From: Cristatella mucedo
Taxonomy: Eukaryota > Bryozoa > Phylactolaemata > Cristatellidae
Length of the DNA stretch: 64,000 nt
Direction of reading: 5' to 3'
Assembly: GCA_009760855.2 (NCBI GenBank)
Contig: WPIO01000371.1
Coordinates: forward strand, 1-64,000
Shown: positions 23,046-34,100 of the stretch, piece by piece
How the letters are laid out: each line of letters opens with the position of its first letter
Numbering within the stretch: the stretch's first letter is position 1
The notes under the pieces: generated by a model
The model's input: the letters and a program-made list of their open reading frames with translations, nothing else
What the model was told of the DNA's origin: nothing
Databases searched by the model: none
Made by a program: the position numbers and the translations under genes

Positions 23046-23917
23046 TTGTTTAAAGCATTTCGCACGTAAATAACACGTTTCGCACCAGTTCGCAGCAGAT
23101 CGCGGAATCTGTAAAAAGTTCAAATCTGCATGTCGGAGCGTGTGCTGGCTTGCAGCAGAGTGCTGCACCTTGTTTAAAGCATTTCGCACGTAAATAACAC
23201 GTTTCGCACCAGTTCGCAGCAGATCGCGGAATATGTAGAAACTTCAAATCTGCATGTCGGAGCGTGTGCTGGCTTGCAGCAGAGTGCTGCACCTTGTTTA
23301 AAGCATTTCGCACGTAAATAACACGTTTCGCACGAGTTCGCGGCAGATCGCGGAATATGTAGAAACTTCAAATCTGCATGTCGGAGCGTGAGCTTGCTGG
23401 CAGCAGAGTGCTGCACCTTGTTTAAAGCATTTCGCACGTAAATAACACGTTTCGCACCAGTTTGCAGCAGATCGCGGAATATGTAGAAACTTCAAATCTG
23501 CATGTCGGAGCGTGCTTGCTTGCTGGCAGCAGAGTGCTGCACCTTGTTTAAAGCATTTCGCACGTAAATAACACGTTTCGCACACCAGTTCGCAGCAGAT
23601 CGCGGAATATGTAGAAACTTCAAATCTGCATGTCGGAGCGTGTGCTTGCTGGCAGCAGAGTGCTGCACCTTGTTTAAAGCATTTCGCACGTAAATAACAC
23701 GTTTCGCACCAGTTTGCAGCAGATCGCGGAATATGTAGAAACTTCAAATCTGCATGTCGGAGCGTGAGCTTGCTGGCAGCAGAGTGCTGCACCTTGTTTA
23801 AAGCATTTCGCACGTAAATAACACGTTTCGCACCAGTTCGCAGCAGATCGCGGAATATGTAGAAACTTCAAATCTGCATGTCGGAGCGTGAGCTTGCTGG
23901 CAGCAGAGTGCTGCACC

Positions 23918-24041
23918 TTGTTTAAAGCATTTCGCACGTAAATAACACGTTTCGCACCAGTTCGCAGCAGATCGCGGAATATGTAGAAACTTCAAATCTG
24001 CATGTCGGAGCGTGAGCTTGCTGGCAGCAGAGTGCTGCACC
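23918..24041. repeat. Reference (consensus-like) 124-bp unit with internal landmarks
   Basis: This unit matches the consensus I derived by eye. Numbering from TTGTTTAAAG as position 1: TTTAAA lies at 4-9, TTTCGCAC at 13-20 and again at 33-40, a third TTCGCA at 44-49, GATC at 53-56, CGCG at 56-59, an A/T-richer stretch at about 60-80, CATGTCGG at 84-91, the variable GAGCTTGCTGG segment at 97-107, and the dyad GCAGCA-GAG-TGCTGC at 107-121. G+C is 60 of 124 and CpG count is 9. The plus strand carries TAA twice near positions 22-28 and TAG near 67. The minus strand has a single TAA at the TTTAAAGC segment. The phase is arbitrary, chosen so that the hairpin ends the unit. Confidence 0.95.
24024..24038. 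other. Inverted repeat (hairpin potential) present in nearly every unit
   Basis: GCAGCA and TGCTGC are perfect reverse complements separated by GAG, giving a 6-bp G/C-rich stem with a 3-nt loop in either strand. This example sits in the reference unit, and the same dyad recurs about every 124 bp through the window. In units where GCTGGCAG is replaced by GCTTGCAG (for example near 4050, 9130, 20170 and 43015) the base outside the stem becomes T, which pairs with the A on the other side, so the stem grows to 7 bp. Whether it extrudes in DNA or folds in a transcript is not known. No U-rich tract follows it, so I do not call it a terminator. Confidence 0.75.
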
Positions 24042-25430
24042 TTGTTTAAAGCATTTCGCACGTAAATAACACGTTTCGCACCAGTTCGCAGCAGATCGCG
24101 GAATATGTAGAAACTTCAAATCTGCATGTCGGAGCGTGAGCTTGCTGGCAGCAGAGTGCTGCACCTTGTTTAAAGCATTTCGCACGTAAATAACACGTTT
24201 CGCACGAGTTCGCAGCAGATCGCGGAATATGTAGAAACTTCAAATCTGCATGTCGGAGCGTGTGCTTGCTGGCAGCAGAGTGCTGCACCTTGTTTAAAGC
24301 ATTTCGCACGTAAATAACACGTTTCGCACCAGTTCGCAGCAGATCGCGGAATATGTAGAAACTTCAAATCTGCATGTCGGAGCGTGTGCTTGCTGGCAGC
24401 AGAGTGCTGCACCTTGTTTAAAGCATTTCGCACGTAAATAACACGTTTCGCACCAGTTCGCAGCAGATCGCGGAATATGTAGAAACTTCAAATCTGCATG
24501 TCGGAGCGTGTGCTTGCTGGCAGCAGAGTGCTGCACCTTGTTTAAAGCATTTCGCACGTAAATAACACGTTTCGCACGAGTTCGCAGCAGATCGCGGAAT
24601 CTGTAGAAACTTCAAATCTGCATGTCGGAGCGTGTGGTGGCTGGCAGCAGAGTGCTGCACCTTGTTTAAAGCATTTCGCACGTAAATAACACGTTTTCGC
24701 ACCAGTTTCGCAGCAGATCGCGGAATATGTAGAAACTTCAAATCTGCATGTCGGAGCGTGAGCTTGCTGGCAGCAGAGTGTGCTGCACCTTGTTTAAAGC
24801 ATTTCGCACGTAAATAACACGTTTCGCACGAGTTTGCAGCAGATCGCGGAATATGTAGAAACTTCAAATCTGCATGTCGGAGCGTGTGCTTGCTGGCAGC
24901 AGAGTGCTGCACCTTGTTTAAAGCATTTCGCACGTAAATAACACGTTTCGCACGAGTTCGCAGCAGATCGCGGAATATGTAGAAACTTCAAATCTGTATG
25001 TCGGAGCGTGTGCTGCTTGCTGGCAGCAGAGTGCTGCACCTTGTTTAAAGCATTTCGCACGTAAATAACACGTTTCGCACCAGTTCGCAGCAGATCGCGG
25101 AATATGTAGAAACTTCAAATCTGCATGTCGGAGCGTGAGCTTGCTGGCAGCAGAGTGCTGCACCTTGTTTAAAGCATTTCGCACGTAAATAACACGTTTC
25201 GCACGAGTTCGCAGCAGATCGCGGAATATGTAGAAACTTCAAATCTGCATGTCGGAGCGTGTGCTTGCTGGCAGCAGAGTGCTGCACCTTGTTTAAAGCA
25301 TTTCGCACGTAAATAACACGTTTCGCACCAGTTCGCAGCAGATCGCGGAATATGTAGAAACTTCAAATCTGCATGTCGGAGCGTGTGCTTGCTGGCAGCA
25401 GAGTGCTGCACCTTGTTTAAAGCATTTCGC

Positions 25431-26380
25431 ACGTAAATAACACGTTTCGCCCCAGTTAGCAGCAGATCGCGGAATCTGTATGTAAAACTTCAAATCTGCA
25501 TGTCGGAGCGTGCGCTTGCTGGCAGCAGAGTGCTGCACCTTGTTTAAAGCATTTCGCACGTAAATAACACGTTTCGCACGAGTTCGCAGCAGATCGCGGA
25601 ATATGTAGAAACTTCAAATCTGCATGTCGGAGCGTAAGCTTGCTGGCAGCAGAGTGCTGCACCTTGTTTAAAGCATTTCGCACGTAAATAACACGTTTCG
25701 CACGAGTTCGCAGCAGATCGCGGAATATGTAGAAACTTCAAATCTGCATGTCGGAGCGTGTGCTGGCTGGCAGCAGAGTGCTGCACCTTGTTTAAAGCAA
25801 TTCGCACGTAAATAACACGTTTCGCACCAGTTGGCAGCAGATCGCGGAATATGTAAAAAACTTCAAATCTGCATGTCGGAGCGTGCGCTTGCTCGCAGCA
25901 GAGTGCTGCTCCTTGTTTAAAGCATTTCGCACGTAAATAACACGTTTTGCACGAGTTCGCAGCAGATCGCGAAATATGTACAGACATCAAATCTGCGTGT
26001 CGGAGCGTGCCCTTGCTGGCAGCAGATTGCTGCACCTTGTTAAAAGCATTTCGCACGTAAATAACACGTTTCGCACGAGTTCGCGGCAGATCGCGGAATA
26101 TGTAGAAACTTCAAATCTGCATGTCAGAGCGTAAGCTTGCTGGCAGCAGAGTGCTGCACCTTGTTTAAAGCATTTCGCACGTAAATAACACGTTTCGCAC
26201 CAGTTCGCAGCAGATCGCGGAATATGTAGAAACTTCAAATCTGCATGTCGGAGCGTGGGCTTGCTGGCAGCAGAGTGCTGCACCTTGTTTAAAGCATTTC
26301 GCACGTAAATAACACGTTTCGCACCAGTTGGCAGCAGATCGCGGAATATGTAAAAAACTTCAAATCTGCATGTCGGAGCG
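25431..26380. repeat. Diverged cluster with a four-unit local duplication
   Basis: The cluster opens with CGCCCCAGTTAGCAG and ATCTGTATGTAAAAC (25449-25488), followed by AAAGCAATTCGC (25794). The pair of units with CAGTTGGCAGCAG plus ATGTAAAAAACTTC lies at 25831-25863 and again at 26328-26359, a distance of 497 bp or four units plus 1 bp. Between them is a strongly altered unit (25941-26046) with GTTTTGCACGAG, GCGAAATATGTACAGACATC, CTGCGTGTCGG, GTGCCCTTG, CAGATTGCTG and TTGTTAAAAGC. This looks like an older segment that has escaped homogenisation and then been duplicated locally. Confidence 0.8.
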
Positions 26381-26657
26381 TGCGCTTGCTGGCAGCAGAG
26401 TGCTGCACCTTGTTTAAAGCATTTCGCACGTAAATAACACGTTTCGCACCAGTTCGCAGCAGATCGCGGAATATGTAGAAACTTCAAATCTGCATGTCGG
26501 AGCGTGTGCTGGCTGGCAGCAGAGTGCTGCACCTTGTTTAAAGCATTTCGCACGTAAAAAACACGTTTCGCACCAGTTCGCAGCAGATCGCGGAATATGT
26601 AGAAACTTCAAATCTGCATGTCGGAGCGTGAGCTTGCTGGCAGCAGAGTGCTGCACC

Positions 26658-27153
26658 TTGTTTAAAGCATTTCGCACGTAAATAACACGTTTCGCACGAG
26701 TTCGCAGCAGATCGCGGAATATGTAGAAACTTCAAATCTGCGTGTCGGAGCGTGCCCTGGCTGGCAGCAGAGTGCTGCACCTTGTTTAAAGCATTTCGCA
26801 CGTAAATAACACGTTTCGCACTAGTTTGCAGCAGATCGCGGAATATGTAGAAACTTCAAATCTGCATGTCGGAGCGTGTGCTTGCTGGCAGCAGAGTGCT
26901 GCACCTTGTTTAAAGCATTTCGCACGTAAATAACACGTTTCGCACCAGTTTGCAGCAGATCGCGGAATATGTAGAAACTTCAAATCTGCATGTCGGAGCG
27001 TGTGCTTGCTGGCAGCAGAGTGCTGCACCTAGTTTAAAGCATTTCGCACGTAAATAACACGTTTCGCACGAGTTCGCAGCAGATCGCGGAATATGTAGAA
27101 ACTTCAAATCTGCATGTCGGAGCGTGTGCTTGCTGGCAGCAGAGTGCTGCTCC
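26658..27153. repeat. Partial higher-order marker block
   Basis: The four units are: CTGCGTGTCGG with GTGCCCTGG (26752); CACTAGTTTGCAG with GTGTGCTTG; CACCAGTTTGCAG with an odd CACCTAGTTTAAAGC (27028); and a unit ending in GCTGCTCC (27149). The GTATGG/CTTCACC unit typical of the full block is missing. The next units carry AAATCGTAGCAG (27195) and CACAAGTTCGAAGCAG with ATGTCGAAAC (27314-27350), both also found in the first 2.4 kb of the window. Confidence 0.7.
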
Positions 27154-30100
27154 TTGTTTAAAGCATTTCGCACGTAAATAACACGTTTCGCACCAAATCG
27201 TAGCAGATCGCGGAATATGTAGAAACTTCAAATCTGCATGTCGGAGCGTGAGCTTGCTTGCAGCAGAGTGCTGCACCTTGTTTAAAGCATTTCGCACGTA
27301 AATAACACGTTTCGCACAAGTTCGAAGCAGATCGCGGAATATGTCGAAACTTCAAATCTGCATGTCGGAGCGTGTGCTTGCTGGCAGCAGAGTGCTGCAC
27401 CTTGTTTAAAGCATTTCGCACGTAAATAACACGTTTCGCACCAGTTCGCAGCAGATCGCGGAATATGTAGAAACTTCAAATCTGCATGTCGGAGCGTGTG
27501 CTTGCTGGCAGCAGAGTGCTGCACCTTGTTTAAAGCATTTCGCACGTAAATAACACGTTTCGCACCAGTTCGCAGCAGATCGCGGAATATGTAGAAACTT
27601 CAAATCTGCATGTCGGAGCGTGTGCTTGCTGGCAGCAGAGTGCTGCACCTTGTTTAAAGCATTTCGCACGTAAATAACACGTTTCGCACCAGTTCGCAGC
27701 AGATCGCGGAATATGTAGAAACTTCAAATCTGCATGTCGGAGCGTGAGCTTGCTGGCAGCAGAGTGCTGCACCTTGTTTAAAGCATTTCGCACGTAAATA
27801 ACACGTTTCGCACCAGTTTGCAGCAGATCGCGGAATATGTAGAAACTTCAAATCTGCATGTCGGAGCGTGAGCTTGCTGGCAGCAGAGTGCTGCACCTTG
27901 TTTAAAGCATTTCGCACGTAAATAACACGTTTCGCACCAGTTCGCAGCAGATCGCGGAATATGTAGAAACTTCAAATCTGCATGTCGGAGCGTGTGTGCT
28001 GCTGGCAGCAGAGTGCTGCACCTTGTTTAAAGCATTTCGCACGTAAATAACACGTTTCGCACCAGTTTTCGCAGCAGATCGCGGAATATGTAGAAACTTC
28101 AAATCTGCATGTCGGAGCGTAAGCCTGCTGGCAGCAGAGTGCTGCACCTTGTTTAAAGCATTTCGCACGTAAATAACACGTTTCGCTCGAAGTTTGCAGC
28201 AGATCGCGGAATATGTAGAAACTTCAAATCTGCATGTCGGAGCGTGATCTTGCTGGCAGCAGAGTGCTGCACCTTGTTTAAAGCATTTCGCACGTAAATA
28301 ACACGTTTCGCACCAGTTCCCAGCAGATCGCGGAATATGTAGAAACTTCAAATCTGCATGTCGGAGCGTGTGCTTGCTGGCAGCAGAGTGCTGCACCTTG
28401 TTTAAAGCATTTCGCACGTAAATAACACGTTTCGCACCAGTTTCGCAGCAGATCGCGGAATATGTAGAAACTTCAAATCTGCATGTCGGAGCGTGAGCTT
28501 GCTGGCAGCAGAGTGCTGCACCTTGTTTAAAGCATTTCGCACGTAAATAACACGTTTCGCACGAGTTCGCAGCAGATCGCGGAATCTGTAGAAACTTCAA
28601 ATCTGCATGTCGGAGCGTGTGCTGGCTGGCAGCAGAGTGCTGCACCATGTTTAAAGCATTTCGCACGTTAATAACACGTTTCGCACCAGTTTGCAGCAGA
28701 TCGCGGAATATGTAGAAACTTCAAATCTGCATGTCGGAGCGTGTGCTTGCTGGCAGCAGAGTGCTGCACCTTGTTTAAAGCATTTCGCACGTAAATAACA
28801 CGTTTCGCACCAGTTCGCAGCAGATCGCGGAATATGTAGAAACTTCAAATCTGCATGTCGGAGCGTGAGCTTGCTGGCAGCAGAGTGCTGCACCTTGTTT
28901 AAAGCATTTCGCACGTAAATAACACGTTTCGCACCAGTTCGCAGCAGATCGCGGAATATGTAGAAACTTCAAATCTGCATGTCGGAGCGTGAGCTGGCTG
29001 GCAGCAGAGTGCTGCACCTTGTTTAAAGCATTTCGCACGTAAATAACACGTTTCGCACCAGTTTGCAGCAGATCGCGGAATATGTAGAAACTTCAAATCT
29101 GCATGTCGGAGCGTGAGCTTGCTGGCAGCAGAGTGCTGCACCTTGTTTAAAGCATTTCGCACGTAAATAACACGTTTCGCACCAGTTCGCAGCAGATCGC
29201 GGAATATGTAGAAACTTCAAATCTGCATGTCGAGCGAGCGTGCTTGCTGGCAGCAGCAGAGTGCTGCACCTTGTTTAAAGCATTTCGCACGTAAATAACA
29301 CGTTTCGCACCAGTTTCGCAGCAGATCGCGGAATATGTAGAAACTTCAAATCTGCATGTCGGAGCGTGTGCTTGCTGGCAGCAGAGTGCTGCACCTTGTT
29401 TAAAGCATTTCGCACGTAAATAACACGTTTCGCACCAGTTCGCAGCAGATCGCGGAATATGTAGAAACTTCAAATCTGCATGTCGGAGCGTGAGCTTGCT
29501 GGCAGCAGAGTGCTGCACCTTGTTTAAAGCATTTCGCACGTAAATAACACGTTTCGCACGAGTTCGCAGCAGATCGCGGAATATGTAGAAACTTCAAATC
29601 TGCATGTCGGAGCGTGTGCTGGCTGGCAGCAGAGTGCTGCACTTTGTTTAAAGCATTTCGCACGTAAATAACACGTTTCGCACAAGTTCGCAGCAGATCG
29701 CGGAATATGTAGAAACTTCAAATCTGCATGTCGGAGCGTGTGCTTGCTGGCAGCAGAGTGCTGCACCTTGTTTAAAGCATTTCGCACGTAAATAACACGT
29801 TTCGCACCAGTTCGCAGCAGATCGCGGAATATGTAGAAACTTCAAATCTGCATGTCGGAGCGTGTGCTTGCTGGCAGCAGAGTGCTGCACCTTGTTTAAA
29901 GCATTTCGCACGTAAATAACACGTTTCGCACGAGTTCGCAGCAGATCGCGGAATATGTAGAAACTTCAAATCTGCATGTCGGAGCGTGAGCTTGCTGGCA
30001 GCAGAGTGCTGCACCTTGTTTAAAGCATTTCGCACGTAAATAACACGTTTCGCACCAGTTTGCAGCAGATCGCGGAATATGTAGAAACTTCAAATCTGCA

Positions 30101-31028
30101 TGTCGGAGCGCGTGAGCTTGCTGGCAGCAGAGTGCTGCACCTTGTTTAAAGCATTTCGCACGTAAATAACACGTTTCGCACCAGTTCGCAGCAGATCGCG
30201 GAATATGTAGAAACTTCAAATCTGCATGTCGGAGCGTGAGCTGGCTGGCAGCAGAGTGCTGCACCTTGTTTAAAGCATTTCGCACGTAAATAACACGTTT
30301 CGCACCAGTTCGCAGCAGATCGCGGAATATGTAGAAACTTCAAATCTGCATGTCGGAGCGTGTGCTTGCTGGCAGCAGAGTGCTGCACCTTGTTTAAAGC
30401 ATTTCGCACGTAAATAACACGTTTCGCACCAGTTCGCAGCAGATCGCGGAATATGTAGAAACTTCAAATCTGCATGTCGGAGCGTGCGCTTGCTGGCAGC
30501 AGAGTGCTGCACCTTGTTTAAAGCATTTCGCACGTAAATAACACGTTTTGCACCAGTTCGCAGCAGATCGCGGAATATGTAGAAACTTCAAATCTGCATG
30601 TCGGAGCGTGTGCTTGCTGCTGGCAGCAGAGTGCTGCACCTTGTTTAAAGCATTTCGCACGTAAATAACACGTTTCGCACCAGTTCGCAGCAGATCGCGG
30701 AATATGTAGAAACTTCAAATCTGCATGTCGGAGCGTGAGCTTGCTGGCAGCAGAGTGCTGCACCTTGTTTAAAGCATTTCGCACGTAAATAACACGTTTC
30801 GCACCAGTTCGCAGCAGATCGCGGAATATGTAGAAACTTCAAATCTGCATGTCGGAGCGTGAGCTTGCTGGCAGCAGAGTGCTGCACCTTGTTTAAAGCA
30901 TTTCGCACGTAAATAACACGTTTCGCACGAGTTCGCAGCAGATCGCGGAATATGTAGAAACTTCAAATCTGCATGTCGGAGCGTGAGCTTGCTGGCAGCA
31001 GAGTGCTGCACCTTGTTTAAAGCATTTC
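27154..31028. repeat. Near-uniform satellite
   Basis: About 31 units, almost all combinations of CCAGTTCG, CCAGTTTG or GAGTTCG with GAGCTTG, GTGCTTG or GTGCTGG. Irregularities: GTGTGTGCTGCTGG at 27991, CGTTTCGCTCGAAG at 28182, ACGTTAATAAC at 28667, CATGTCGAGCGAGCG with an added CAG at 29226-29256, GAGCGCGTGAGC at 30106 and an added CTG at 30615. ATCTG with GAAAGTTC, common to the left, is absent. No gene. Confidence 0.9.
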
Positions 31029-31139
31029 GCACGTGAATAACACGTTTTAAACGAGTTCGCACCTGATCGTGGAATGTGTAATAACTTCAAATCTGCATGT
31101 CGGAGCGTGCGGTGGCTGGCAGCAGTGTGCTGCCCTTGT
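31029..31139. repeat. Isolated, strongly diverged unit inside uniform array
   Basis: A single unit differs at many positions while its neighbours on both sides are near consensus. It carries CACGTGAATAACACG, CGTTTTAAACGAG, CGCACCTGATCGTGGAATG, TGTAATAACTTC, GTGCGGTGGCTGG, CAGCAGTGTGCTG and a missing base in GCTGCCCTTG. CAGCAGTGTGCTG is otherwise seen only at about 7160. It looks like a relic of an older satellite variant. Confidence 0.8.
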
Positions 31140-34100
31140 TTAAAGCATTTCGCACGTAAATAACACGTTTCGCACGATTTCGCAGCAGATCGCGGAATAT
31201 GTAGAAACTTCAAATCTGCATGTCGGAGCGTGTGCTTGCTGGCAGCAGAGTGCTGCACCTTGTTTAAAGCATTTCGCACGTAAATAACACGTTTCGCACC
31301 AGTTTCGCAGCAGATCGCGGAATATGTAGAAACTTCAAATCTGCATGTCGGAGCGTGTGCTTGCTGGCAGCAGAGTGCTGCACCTTGTTTAAAGCATTTC
31401 GCACGTAAATAACACGTTTCGCACCAGTTTCGCAGCAGATCGCGGAATATGTAGAAACTTCAAATCTGCATGTCGGAGCGTGAGCTTGCTGGCAGCAGAG
31501 TGCTGCACCTTGTTTAAAGCATTTCGCACGTAAATAACACGTTTCGCACCAGTTCGCAGCAGATCGCGGAATATGTAGAAACTTCAAATCTGCATGTCGG
31601 AGCGTGGGCTGGCTGACAGCAGAGTGCTGCACCTTGTTTAAAGCATTTCGCACGTAAATAACACGTTTCGCACAAGTTCGCAGCAGATCGCGGAATATGT
31701 AGAAACTTCAAATCTGCATGTCGGAGCGTGAGCTTGCTGGCAGCAGAGTGCTGCACCTTGTTTAAAGCATTTCGCACGTAAATAACACGTTTCGCACCAG
31801 TTCGCAGCAGATCGCGGAATATGTAGAAACTTCAAATCTGCATGTCGGAGCGTGAGCTTGCTGGCAGCAGAGTGCTGCACCTTGTTTAAAGCATTTCGCA
31901 CGTAAATAACACGTTTCGCACCAGTTTGCAGCAGATCGCGGAATATGTAGAAACTTCAAATCTGCATGTCGGAGCGTGAGCTTGCTGGCAGCAGAGTGCT
32001 GCACCTTGTTTAAAGCATTTCGCACGTAAATAACACGTTTCGCACCAGTTCGCAGAGCAGATCGCGGAATATGTAGAAACTTCAAATCTGCATGTCGGAG
32101 CGTGTGCTTGCTGGCAGCAGAGTGCTGCACCTTGTTTAAAGCATTTCGCACGTAAATAACACGTTTCGCACCAGTTTCCAGCAGATCGCGGAATATGTAG
32201 AAACTTCAAATCTGCATGTCGGAGCGTGCTGGCTGGCAGCAGCAGAGTGCTGCACCTTGTTTAAAGCATTTCGCACGTAAATAACACGTTTCGCACCAGT
32301 TTCGCAGCAGATCGCGGAATATGTAGAAACTTCAAATCTGCATGTCGGAGCGTGAGCTTGCTGGCAGCAGAGTGCTGCACCTTGTTTAAAGCATTTCGCA
32401 CGTAAATAACACGTTTCGCACCAGTTTGCAGCAGATCGCGGAATATGTAGAAACTTCAAATCTGCATGTCGGAGCGTGTGCTTGCTGGCAGCAGAGTGCT
32501 GCACCTTGTTTAAAGCATTTATTCGCAGCAGATCGCGGAATATGTAGAAACTTCAAATCTGCATGTCGGAGCGTGAGCTTGCTGGCAGCAGAGTGCTGCA
32601 CCTTGTTTAAAGCATTTCGCACGTAAATAACACGTTTCGCACCAGTTCGCAGCAGATCGCGGAATATGTAGAAACTTCAAATCTGCATGTCGGAGCGTGT
32701 GCTTGCTGGCAGCAGAGTGCTGCACCTTGTTTAAAGCATTTCGCACGTAAATAACACGTTTCGCTCCAGTTGGCAGCAGATCGCGGAATATGTAGAAACT
32801 TCAAATCTGCATGTCGGAGCGTGAGCTTGCTGGCAGCAGAGTGCTGCACCTTGTTTAAAGCATTTCGCACGTAAAATAACACGTTTCGCACCAGTTTGCA
32901 GCAGATCGCGGAATATGTAGAAACTTCAAATCTGCATGTCGGAGCGTGAGCTTGCTGGCAGCAGAGTGCTGCACCTTGTTTAAAGCATTTCGCACGTAAA
33001 TAACACGTTTCGCACCAGTTCGCAGCAGATCGCGGAATATGTAGAAACTTCAAATCTGCATGTCGGAGCGTGTGCTTGCTGGCAGCAGAGTGCTGCACCT
33101 TGTTTAAAGCATTTCGCACGTAAATAACACGTTTCGCACCAGTTAGCAGCAGATCGCGGAATATGTAGAAACTTCAAATCTGCATGTCGGAGCGTGTGCT
33201 TGCTGGCAGCAGAGTGCTGCACCTTGTTTAAAGCATTTCGCACGTAAATAACACGTTTCGCACCAGTTCGCAGCAGATCGCGGAATATGTAGAAACTTCA
33301 AATCTGCATGTCGGAGCGTGAGCTTGCTGGCAGCAGAGTGCTGCACCTTGTTTAAAGCATTTCGCACGTAAATAACACGTTTCGCACCAGTTTGCAGCAG
33401 ATCGCGGAATATGTAGAAACTTCAAATCTGCATGTCGGAGCGTGTGCTTGCTGGCAGCAGAGTGCTGCACCTTGTTTAAAGCATTTCGCACGTAAATAAC
33501 ACGTTTCGCACCAGTTCGCAGCAGATCGCGGAATATGTAGAAACTTCAAATCTGCATGTCGGAGCGTGTGCTTGCTGGCAGCAGAGTGCTGCACCTTGTT
33601 TAAAGCATTTCGCACGTAAATAACACGTTTCGCACCAGTTCGCAGCAGATCGCGGAATATGTAGAAACTTCAAATCTGCATGTCGGAGCGTGTGCTTGCT
33701 GGCAGCAGAGTGCTGCACCTTGTTTAAAGCATTTCGCACGTAAATAACACGTTTCGCACCAGTTTGCAGCAGATCGCGGAATATGTAGAAACTTCAAATC
33801 TGCATGTCGGAGCGTGAGCTTGCTGGCAGCAGAGTGCTGCACCTTGTTTAAAGCATTTCGCACGTAAATAACACGTTTCGCACCAGTTCGCAGCAGATCG
33901 CGGAATATGTAGAAACTTCAAATCTGCATGTCGGAGCGTGTGCTTGGCTGGCAGCAGAGTGCTGCACCTTGTTTAAAGCATTTCGCACGTAAATAACACG
34001 TTTCGCACGAGTTCGCAGCAGATCGCGGAATATGTAGAAACTTCAAATCTGCATGTCGGAGCGTGTGCTGCTTGCAGCAGAGTGCTGCACCTTGTTTAAA

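Larger units (their letters stand above)
23046..25430. repeat. Uniform satellite with three consecutive identical units
   Basis: Nineteen units. Units 23794-23917, 23918-24041 and 24042-24165 are identical to each other by eye, and the one before differs at one base (CAGTTTG for CAGTTCG). Small length changes occur at 23513 (an added CTTG), 23581 (CGCACACCAG), 24694 (an extra T), 24779 (AGTGTGCTGC) and 25013 (extra CTG). No gene and no unique sequence. Confidence 0.9.

Noticed and set aside
24023-24036. Pol III A-box-like TGGCAGCAGAGTG in each unit
   Set aside because: The spacing within the motif does not fit TGGCNNAGTGG, and no B box lies downstream at the needed distance.
23918-24041. Monomer as an ancient dimer of a 60-62-bp unit
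   Set aside because: GCAGCAGA occurs in both halves about 60 bp apart, but the sequences around it do not align convincingly.
24024-24041. Rho-independent terminator at the dyad
   Set aside because: The stem is only 6-7 bp and is followed by CACCTTG rather than a T run, and there is no gene to terminate.
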